Of a stretch of 64,000 nucleotides of DNA, positions 55,955-64,000 are shown one piece after another. The notes under the pieces were generated by a model. The model ran no database searches, was not told the origin of the DNA, and worked only from the letters and a program-made list of their open reading frames with translations. The stretch lies in contig NC_057921.1 in the NCBI RefSeq assembly GCF_018873765.1, positions 16,862,604-16,926,603 of the forward strand, in the 5' to 3' direction. The position numbers were made by a program, and so were the translations under genes. Each line of letters begins with the position of its first letter. The first letter of the stretch is position 1. Source of the DNA: Telopea speciosissima. Lineage: Eukaryota; Streptophyta; Magnoliopsida; Proteales; Proteaceae.

Positions 55955-56032
55955 GGGATGTTTGAGTTTTTTCAAAAATCAGGGGATGATCTGAGTTTCG
56001 TTTGCAAATCAGGAGGTGATGTGTAATTTACC
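55955..56032 (-). repeat. Right terminal repeat of the NINJA-carrying element
   Basis: The outermost GGTAAATTACACATCACCTC matches the first element's ends in most positions. The sequence beyond it on this strand is a T tract, similar in style to the first element's flank. Confidence 0.65.
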
Positions 56033-56164
56033 ATTTTTGTTTTTTTTTTTTTGTGGCAAAAGTTTGTTCGCAGCACTCAGTTTACGAACTGTCGAGAAAA
56101 CAACAGATATAACACAGTCAAAAGACGAGAGGAGGTCTGAACAAGGATTTTAACTGATGATCAG
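56033..56164 (+). other. Probable 5' untranslated region of the 56165 gene
   Basis: T-rich sequence is followed by a transcript-like leader (56075-56164) without an obvious TATA box at the expected distance. Confidence 0.35.
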
Positions 56165-56413
56165 ATGATGGCTGAGACCTCAAGTTCCCCAGCAGGTTCA
56201 TCGCCTTCGTTTTTCCGAGGACATTGGGAAGGTTGGAAAGGTTATTGGGGCGACAAATTTGCATTCCTTGTTGACTACAGCAAGTTTGTTAAACGCGAAA
56301 AGCCGATACCCTCATGGTCCGATTCTGATGTTGAAGAATTCATCGCTTCCGAACCTGTTCATGGCCCAACTGTAAATTTCATTCTTGATTCGTCTGATTT
56401 GATCTATTTCTGA
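56165..56413 (+). CDS. First exon of a small host gene, possibly a plant complex I subunit
   Basis: The reading frame starts MMAETSSSPAGSSPSFFRGH and continues WEGWKGYWGDKFAFLVDYSK, FVKREKPIPSWSDSDVEEFI, ASEPVHGPT. A good donor GT(AAATTT) follows GPT at about 56370, so the residues after GPT are intron. From memory this resembles the N-terminus of a short plant-specific protein found with mitochondrial complex I (At1g67350-like). This was not checked by alignment. The exon is intact, without stops. The following exon was not found before the Athila element at 57150 or elsewhere in the window, so the gene is either interrupted by a very long TE-filled intron or truncated. Confidence 0.55.
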   Translation: MMAETSSSPAGSSPSFFRGHWEGWKGYWGDKFAFLVDYSKFVKREKPIPSWSDSDVEEFIASEPVHGPTVNFILDSSDLIYF

Positions 56414-57149
56414 TTTCCAGTTTGATTCAATTTATGGCTATTCTTTTCGTTATACTTCTGATTTCATTTTGTTGATCGTTTGTACAATTTGTATTGTTGA
56501 TAAGTGTCTATGGTATTCATCTTTCTGTTTGTTCATTTTTACTTTGTTGAAGAACTTCGAGCTTTTTTATTATTGTTTTTCTTATTTTCCTGAACTTCCA
56601 CTAGGGTTTTATACTTGTTTAGAAATTCATTGGTATACTGTTCTACAGTGTAGGAAATCTGTATGTTATAAGATGTTATCTGAAAAAATTTTAAATTTAA
56701 AAGGTGTAAATGCTTAAATTTTTTTCATTATCATCGCTCTTGCTGAAAACTCTGACTCAGTTGACTCGCTCTCAATCTTGCAATGAGAAATTATTTTCAT
56801 TATCTTAGTCGCTCTCTTTTGTTTGGGTAAAATAGTGCTATAGTCAGTCTCTGTCCTCTTGGGTTGACATTATGGAAAAAGATATTTGCTCTTATTGATT
56901 TAAAGGGATTGGTGTTGACTCTAGACGATCAAGCCATCATTATCGGATACATAAACAATTTACTGCTATATTTAGGAAGGAAAGCCTGAGTTTTTAAAAA
57001 TTGGAACTTAATTCTTAGAAAAGTTATGGTTTCCTCCATTCTTTTTTGATTTGTACAATTGCCTTCTAGGTGATGTATGCTTGGGTCTGCTCAAAGTCAT
57101 TTGTGTTTCTTCCACTTAGATCTCTTGGTTATTCTTTTTTTTTTTTTTT
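56414..57149 (+). other. Intron-like AT-rich sequence, no gene seen
   Basis: T-rich composition typical of a plant intron. It ends in a T tract (about 57127-57148) next to the Athila-type element. Confidence 0.5.
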
Positions 57150-58585
57150 GCTTGGTTATCGTGTCGTTAAAAGATTAAAAATAAACCCTAATTAGAACTA
57201 ATAGAATAGTGGTAAGTAGGGATCGAATCCACAGGGAACTGGAAGGCTAAAATGCTGAGGATGAAATATAGTCATTTTGGGTTTTGATTAAACTAAATAA
57301 AAAACAATAATTTAATTAACTATAAGGGATACTAAAAATCAATTTGAGAGATGAAAGAGAGAGACTATCTTCAGGTTTCGAATCCACATTGATTCATTTG
57401 TTAATTTATGGCATACACTTACGGTTCATTACAGTTATAAGCCTAATGACACCACTGAATGATAAATTGCAATTCAACCTAGTTATAACCTATCTTGCCG
57501 ATCACTATCGTCTTTCGTTTTTGGCTTAGTATGCTTAGTTCGGTTAGTTATAGACTATCATCGGTTTCAGTTACAATCGCAGGAATATCATTGCTTGAAT
57601 AGAGAAGATGAATTATAGAAACAAATTCCTTAAACTAGATTTAACAATAAAATCCATTCAATGAAGTAAAATTATAAGTCTTAGCATCAAGCAATCAAAT
57701 ATATCATCCATAAATGTAATTAACAAAATTCAATGCTTCATCTACACCTAACGACAGAAGATACTTAGCCACTCATGGGGTTAACTGACAGAGGGCAGCA
57801 ATGGTGATCTTCCATGAACGTGATACGCAGATAGAGAGCTGGAGCGGCTTCAATGGTGAGGCTAGTCTTCTTGCGTAATATTGTCTAGGAAAATCCTTAG
57901 AAGAAGAAAAGAGGAGACGATGAGACGAAGGATGGAATGATGGTGAGTGGTACTGTGCTCGGTTGTGGATGTTGGAGAGAGGATTCTAAGAGGGAGCAGC
58001 TGTTCTTTAAAAGAAATATCAAGGAAAAACCAAAGAGAACGTGAGAGATGGAGAGAAAAAAAAATGAGAGAGAGAGAGAGAGTCCGTGAGGGAGTCGTGA
58101 GAGATGAGAGGCTTGAGAGAAAGTTGGGAGAGAGGAGAGTGAAAGGGCCGTGAGAGAGATAGAATTAGGGAAGGAGAGAGAGAGAATTCTTTTTTATTTA
58201 AATCTAAAATAATCAAATTCTAAGTTTGGTCAAAATCCTCTTTTTGAAAATTTCTCTTCATTCTGGTCTTGGATGGACCCAATTTGAGAATTAAAGTTGT
58301 TTCAATTAATGTTCTGGACGATATGAGCCCAATATCGGATATCTTCAGAAAATTTTTTAATTTTTTGAAATTACGGTTATGCCCTTGTGCTTGATTTTCC
58401 TTTGTTGTCCAATTTCTTGGTCATACTTTTAATTTGAGGTGAAATCTCTTCAATGCCCTTGGGTCTTCAGTGGAACTTCTTTCCATCTCGCCCTTGATCA
58501 CATGTGAGTCGATCCATGGGTAGACCGGTGCCTAAATTGCATTAAATCCTTCCATTCAGCATCTTTTATGCGCATGACCCTGTAA
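57150..58585 (-). repeat. Probable 3' LTR of the Athila-type element
   Basis: On the minus strand the segment may start TGTTACAGGGTCATGCGC (58585). It ends near TCCCTGTGGATTCGATCCCT and ACGACACGATAACCA. A 'CCCTGTGGATTCGA' word close to the LTR end is typical for Athila-like elements. Ends are not certain because the second LTR is outside the window. A purine-rich stretch with (GA)n at 58066-58082 lies inside. Confidence 0.35.
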
Positions 58586-59866
58586 CACCCTGCAATCACA
58601 ATTACATAGCAAAATAAAATTAATTAAACCAAAGATATTAAATTAGAACCAACAATTAAATAGAAATTCAATGCATAATTATAGCCCGATCACATTCCCC
58701 AACTTGCACTTTTGTTCGTCCTCGAGTGAAAGAAAATAAAATCTACTCTGGGAATCACTCATTCAGCTTAATTTAACCACTTAGAAGCAAGTAAAATCAT
58801 CATCAATGAATCACTAGCAAGGACCCTTAAGCATGTCAATAAAATCCAACAAAAATCTAAACAAAGGACAAGAAACTCTTCCAAGGTAGCCAACTCCTAC
58901 TCATGCATTCAAAATCACTCATCTTAAGCTATGTTATAATGTCCAAGTGTTACACAAGCCCACTATTTATTATCATGCTTTATTTTTTTTACTTTTTTTT
59001 TTTTTTTAACTTCTATCCGTGCAATGTCCTGACCCCTTAAGCTTTCTAGATGGATTATGTAGCGAGCTTTGGGTCAATTACTCTCAAGCTAGAGAGCTTT
59101 AAGGAATTAGGTGTAAAAACACCCCTCAGATTTACTCAACCCAAATAGGTTACAAGTCAAGACTGGAAACTTTTTTTTTTCAACTTTCCAACCGTTTTAG
59201 GAGAAGCTCAATGTTTGTGACAAAGACACCCGGTTATTGAGTAGGAAATTTTTTATCTTTTATAGACATTCGAACTGTTTGACACGAAACTCAATGCTTG
59301 TGACAAAGAGGCCCGGTTACTAAGGAGGAAGTCATAAATGCATGATTTTGGAAAATTCTCAACTGCAAAGGCTTGCATAGTTACACATGAATCATCATAA
59401 ACATTCACTAAAGATGAAAATTCATATCTCAAGCAAAAATTTAATCAACAATGGAAGAGAAATAATGTTCTAAGTTTAAATAACTGGTAAAAACATCAAC
59501 AAACTCTAGAATCACCTGTTATAACTCCTGATAACGACATTGAATGTTCTAGATTGGAACAAAATTTTAGCATGAATTCGCAATAAAGATGAGAGTTCAA
59601 AGTTGTGCCCTCCCCAACTTAAATGACATTGTCCCCAATGGCATGCAAAAGAATATGACAATATAAAATAATGGGAAACAAATAAAAACAAAGGGAAGGA
59701 GCAATACAACCTTGTGAAGTGGAGCGCTACGACCATCAACCCGCACCTGCCATGGCTATCTACTGTCTACCTGAAAAACTAAGAAAAACAAAAACCGAAG
59801 TAAAATGGTAGGTTGCCTCCCACAAGCGCTAAGTTTACTGTCTTCAGCCAGACAAAGAGTGGGGGC
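58586..59866 (-). other. 3' non-coding region of the Athila-type element
   Basis: No ORF is recognised. It carries GTGGGAGGCAACC (about 59820) and TTAAGTTGGGGAGGGC (about 59620), purine-rich words usual after integrase in this group. Confidence 0.6.
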
Positions 59867-62800
59867 TCAAGAAAACTCATAAATTGGGTCAATCAAATCA
59901 ACAGACTCAATGACCTGCCCATCTGTAATACCATCCACATAGGGCTTCAGACGCTGCCCATTAACTGTAGAAGTGTGCCTTATTTGCGGATTTTGAATGG
60001 TAATAGCACTATGGGGTGACACTTGGGTGACAGCCAAGAGACCATCCCATCGAGAACGAAGCTTACCAGGAAAGAGGTGTAATTTGGAATTGAAAAGCCA
60101 AACTTTTTGGTTAACCTCAAAAGACTTAAGAATGTTTATCATGAAAAGCCTTTGTCCTAGCCTTATAAATATGTGTGCTCTCATACGCATCATTACGCAT
60201 CTCTTCCAACTCTAAGAGTTGAAGACGACGGGTGGAACCAGCTTTGACCATATCAAAATTAAACTGTTTAATGGCCCACAAAGCACGGTGTTCCAACTCG
60301 ACAGGTAAGTTACAAGCTTTCCCAAATACCAACCGGTATGGGGACATGCCAATGGGACTCTTATAAGCAGTACGGTAGGCCCATAATGCGTCATCGAGTC
60401 TCAACGACCAATCTTTCCTATCCGGCCTAACTGTTTTCTCAAGAATCCGCTTGATCTCCATATTGGACACCTCTACTTGACCACTGGTCTGCGGATGATA
60501 AGGCGTGGCAACCTTATGAGTAATAGAATACTTCCGCAGTAAAGCCCCAAAAATCTAGTGCTTAAAATGAGAGCCACCATCACTAATGATGGCACGTGGA
60601 AATCCAAAGCGATTGAAAATATGGCTCTGTACAAACTTAGCCACCACCTTGTGATCATTGGTTCGAGTGGCCAATGCCTCAACCCACTTAGACACATAGT
60701 CTACCGCAACCAAAATATACTCAAGGTCGAAAGACGAAGGAAAAGGTCCCATGAAATCTATACCCCACACATCAAAGATCTCAACAACTAGAATAGGTTT
60801 AAGGGGCATCATATCTGTACGAGACATATTTTTGACTTTCTGACACTGGGCACAATTGCGGCAAAACTCATGGGCATCTCTAAAAATAGTAGGCCAAAAG
60901 AAACCACTCTGTAAAACCTTGGCAGCAGTTTTCTTGCCACTAAAATGCCCTCCACATGCAAGAGTGTGACAAAAGGTAAGGATACTATGAAACTCACTCT
61001 TGGGGACACATCGATGAATGACTTGGTCAGGACAGTACTTGAACAATTCCAAGTCCTCCCAATAATAGAACTTCAGCTGTGAGAAGAATCTATCTTTCTC
61101 ATGCTTACTCCAACCAAAAGAAACCACTCTATAAAACCTTGGCAGCAGTTTTCTTGCCACTAAAATGCCCTCCACATGCAAGAGTGTGACAAAAGGTAAG
61201 GATACTATGAAACTCACTCTCGGGGACACAGCGACGAATGACTTGGTCAGGACAGCACTTGAACAATTCCGGGTCCTCTCAATAATAGAACTTCAGCTGT
61301 GAGAAGAATCTATCTTTCTCTTGCTTACTTTAACCGTGAGGAAGCTTCCCAACAGCCAGGTAGTTCACAATATGTGCAAATCAAGGAGAAGGGAGTATAA
61401 GAAACCGCAAACAATAGCTCATCAGGGAAGGATTCTCTAACTAACTCAGTGGTGGAGGGAGACTCAACTAAGATCCTAGACAGATGATCTGCTACCACAT
61501 TTTTGGAACCTTTCTTGTCCCGAATTTTTAAATCAAACTCTTACAACAGAAGAATCCATCTAATCAATCTAGGTTTGGTGTCTTTCTTGACAATTAAATG
61601 CCTAAGAGCAGCATAATCAGAATACACCACAACCTTAGATCCTAAGAGATAAGACCAGAATTTATCAAGAGCAAACACTACAGCTAGCAACTCTTTCTCA
61701 GTCGTGGTATAATTCAATTGAGCTTCTGAGAAGGTCTTACTAGCATAATATATGACAATGGATTTCTTATCGATTCTCTGTCCTAACACAGCTCCAACCG
61801 CATAATCAGATGCAGCACACATAATATCAAATGGCAGCGACCAATCCGTTGGCTGGATTATGGGTGCTGTAGATAATAAAGCTCTAAGGGTATTGAAGGC
61901 TTGGAGGCAGGCATCATCAAAGACAAAATGTGCATCCTTGGCAAGCAGGTTGCACAAGGGTTTGGATATATAGCTGAAGTCTTTAATGAACCGCCTATAA
62001 AAGCCAGCATGGCCTAGAAAGGAACGGACCTGCCGAACAGAAGTGGGGGGTGGGAGGTTGGCAATCAAATCAACTTTAGCCCTATCAACCTCTATCCCAC
62101 GTTGAGACACAATGTGACCAAGCACAATCCCTTGTTGAACCATGAAATGGCTCTTTTCCCAACTTAAAATCAGATTTGTCTCTATACAACGTTTCAAAAC
62201 TTTAGTCAACTTGGAGAGACAATCATCAAAGGAAGAGCCAAATATAGAGAAATCATCTATGAAGACTTCGAGAAACTCCCCTTCCATGTCAGAAAAGATA
62301 GACATGATGCATCTCTGGAAGGTGGCGGGTACATTACACAAACCAAAGGTCATCCGCCTAAAAGCTAATGTACCATAGGGGTATGTGAAAGTGGTTTTCT
62401 CTTAGTTCTCTGGGCACACAAACACCTGATTATAACCTGAATAGCCATCTAGGAAACAATAATGGCTTTGGCCTGCTAATTTCTCAAGTATTTGGTCTAT
62501 GAAAGGGAGAGGGAAGTGGTCCTTACGGGTGACAGCGTTCAATTTCCTATAATCAATGCATACCCGCCAACCTGTGGTTATACGAGTAGGGACCTTGTCA
62601 CCATGGTCGTTCTCAACGACAGTGATGCCCAATTTCTTAGGCACAACCTGAGTGGGACTCCCCCACTTGCTGTCAGAGATGGGGTAAATAATGCCTGCAT
62701 CTAACCATTTCACCACCTCTTTCTTGACAACTTTGCGCATGTTAGGATTCAATCTCCTTGCGCATCCTGGAAAGGTTTAGCCCAACCATCACAGTAGATA

Positions 62801-63000
62801 CGATGCATACAAATTGATGGGCTAATACCCTTCAAATCAGCCACGGACCACCCGATGGCAGCCTTATGTTCTTTGAGAATACCCAACAGTTTGCTTTCTT
62901 GATCAGATGTCAAGTTGGAAGCAATGATGACTGGTAGCGTCTCATTCAATCCTAAGAAAGCACATTTCAATGAATCAGGCAATGGTTTCAATTCCAACAC
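59867..63000 (-). pseudogene. Athila-type pol: RT, RNase H, integrase
   Basis: RT blocks: GWRVCIDYRKLNAVTRKDHF, FLDGYSGYNQV, then after a stop [20 protein letters not shown] and the catalytic [10 protein letters not shown]. RNase [53 protein letters not shown]. The integrase zinc finger ([24 protein letters not shown]) is followed by the core [38 protein letters not shown] (D, D, E present). The C-terminal part is NQKVWLFNSKLHLFPGKLRS. Stops or shifts lie near 62750, 62400, 61540, 61330, 60555 and 60130. The zinc-finger region is partly duplicated (60894-61336). Confidence 0.88.
60894..61336 (-). repeat. 220-bp tandem duplication in the integrase zinc-finger region
   Basis: Copies at 60894-61113 and 61114-61336 both contain AAACCACTCTGTAAAACC-type sequence, CTTGGCAGCAGTTTTCTTGC and TAATAGAACTTCAGCTGTGA. 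They differ at a few sites. The duplication repeats the His-His half of the zinc finger and its upstream linker. Confidence 0.9.
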
Positions 63001-63010
63001 CGGTGGGGAC

Positions 63011-63780
63011 CATAGTTGTCACGTCGTCACGGCGATCCAAGTCGGTGGAGGGGTGTAATGTCTATATATCGATATGTCGCCCGCCATGGCAATCATATCG
63101 ACCATGTTTTTTTTTTTTTTTCTTTATTTTTAATGTCATTTAGTATGCTATAATATATACCCTATAGCATAAAAAATTAACATGAAAGTGTACTACTGAT
63201 GTACTATGGTTTAATTCATGAAAGTGTAATATCCATTAGTGTATATGAAATCATGGATTATCAAATAATTGATAGCAATAGTCTTGCTGATAATAAAGTT
63301 GAAAAATCATGAGAGTTGAGATATGATTCATATGAAAGTGACTACAAAAGTAACAAAACAAAAAAACAATTACAAGAACGTAATTTATATTGAGTGAATA
63401 AAGCTAATAAACAACCCATCTAAATAAAAAATAAATTGCTGATGTGAATGTATGATTGTGTATTAGTCAATAGTGTATTAGTGTTTTCTGTTTGATGTTT
63501 TTTTAATGTTTTTTTATGTTGAGGAAAAAGCATTAAAATAAAAAATGGTTAAAAAAATTTATTGTTAAAAAATTAAGTTTTATAATTTGAAACAACCATG
63601 TTGCTCGATACGGTCATATGGGTGGTATGGCGTCCATGGAGGCGCCTGGCGATGACATGGAGGCCATATCGATCGATATTCTTATATCATCCATATCGGT
63701 GGTCGATATGCCCACTTCTCCAGCGATATGACGCCATGGCGGCGCCATGGTGTCGATATGGCGACGCCATGACAACTATT
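63011..63780. mobile_element. hAT-like non-autonomous element, 770 bp
   Basis: It is flanked by a perfect 8-bp duplication GTGGGGAC (63003-63010 and 63781-63788). Its ends are inverted: CATAGTTGTCACGTCG at the left and AATAGTTGTCATGGCG from the right. The middle is AT-rich and without ORFs. The right 180 bp is packed with GATATGG, CGATATGG and GGCGCCATGG words. It interrupts the Athila frame between SSIESP and LELKPLP. Confidence 0.85.
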
Positions 63781-63788
63781 GTGGGGAC

Positions 63789-64000
63789 TCAATAGAACTC
63801 AATGGTGGCTTCTCAGCCAGGGGAGGAAGTGACTCATACTTGCAGTCCACGAAGGACGGTCAGGAGTATGGGCATCTAATAATGCATTGACCTCAACAGT
63901 ATACGCATCAATATAAAAATCATCACCTCCAGAGAAGGTTAGATACTGCTGCATTGGGTCATCTGCGAATGTCAACGGTGTGCACTTTGCTACTACCTCA
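63789..64000 (-). pseudogene. Athila-type protease-RT linker (partial, at the window edge)
   Basis: The frame reads EVVAKCTPLTFADDPMQQYL, FSGGDDFYIDAYTVEVNALL and, after a one-base shift, YESLPPLAEKPPLSSIESP. This leads into LELKPLP across the hAT insertion. It continues beyond the window. Confidence 0.75.

Larger units (their letters stand above)
55094..56032. mobile_element. Right part of a TIR element carrying a NINJA fragment
   Basis: The right end, read on the minus strand, begins GGTAAATTACACATCACCTC and runs through about 75 bp of repeats of the kind 'AAATCAGG-GATGAT'. It is clearly related to the TIRs at 91-190 and 1515-1613 (GGGAAAATTACACGATCACC). No left end was found. The left side is probably lost at the junction with Gypsy element C. 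The interior holds a NINJA gene fragment. Confidence 0.6.
57150..64000 (-). mobile_element. Athila-type Gypsy element (3' part, runs off the window)
   Basis: The minus-strand order is protease-RT linker, RT, RNase H, integrase (64000-59867), a 3' non-coding region and a probable 3' LTR. Signature blocks LELKPLPDSLKCAFLG, GISPSICMHRI, LDAGIIYPISDSKW and [20 protein letters not shown] are those of the Athila lineage. No envelope-like ORF was seen between integrase and the LTR. Gag and the 5' LTR would lie beyond 64000. A hAT-like element is inserted at 63011-63780. Confidence 0.85.

Noticed and set aside
1..64000. A new defence, biosynthetic or other multi-gene system.
   Set aside because: All long coding frames belong to known retroelement families or to captured and broken host gene fragments. 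No cluster of intact host genes is present. The antisense retroelement gene is the nearest candidate.

Overview
This window reads as nuclear DNA of a flowering plant. The evidence is a dense mix of plant-type transposable elements (Sirevirus-type Copia, Tat- and Athila-type Gypsy, an L1-like plant LINE, a TRIM, hAT-like and Mutator-like DNA elements), fragments of plant-specific gene families (GeBP/DUF573, NINJA, a J-domain/TPR family, plant mobile domain) and a plastid atpA scrap. The species cannot be named from the sequence. No prokaryotic operon, CRISPR array, rRNA or tRNA gene was seen.

Layout. 91-1613: a terminal-inverted-repeat (TIR) element carrying two exons and an intron of a J-domain/TPR-like gene. 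1830-2252: a GeBP-like fragment, partly duplicated in inverted orientation. 2258-4190: the 3' end of a LINE split by a 1.04-kb hAT-like element that holds a 120-bp near-perfect hairpin. 4502-7035: an unclassified element with 11-bp TIRs and a coding-type minisatellite, a palindromic MITE and a hAT-like element. 7381-14400: a nearly full-length decayed LINE on the minus strand, with 17-bp target duplications, an ATGA overlap of ORF1 and ORF2, tandem 5' units and a TRIM inserted in ORF2. 15087-25043: a complete 9.96-kb Sirevirus-type Copia element with TCACG target duplications, gag-pol, an extra 3' ORF and the palindromic and polypurine motifs of that lineage.

25044-33959: a low-density stretch with an organelle-derived fragment, local tandem duplications, a few exon-like pieces of an unrecognised gene and microsatellites. 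34152-50930: two Tat-type Gypsy copies of one family lying head to head. The minus copy keeps pol, a 3' LTR and an intron-containing antisense gene of the plant-mobile-domain type. The plus copy begins with an intact LTR inside the gag of the first and is cut off at the start of RT. 50931-55093: the 5' LTR, leader and gag of another Gypsy on the minus strand. 55094-56032: the right end of a TIR element with a NINJA C-terminal fragment. 56165-56413: a clean first exon of a small host gene. 57150-64000: an Athila-type Gypsy, minus strand, running off the window, with a duplicated integrase zinc-finger segment and a 770-bp hAT-like insertion.

Nothing here looks like a working multi-gene pathway. 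The window is a nested, mostly dead repeat landscape. Its most informative features are the antisense gene inside the Tat element, the two related TIR elements that each carry a host gene fragment, the large inverted pair of Tat copies, and several hairpins that could give double-stranded RNA. Family assignments come from recognition of motifs, not from database searches.
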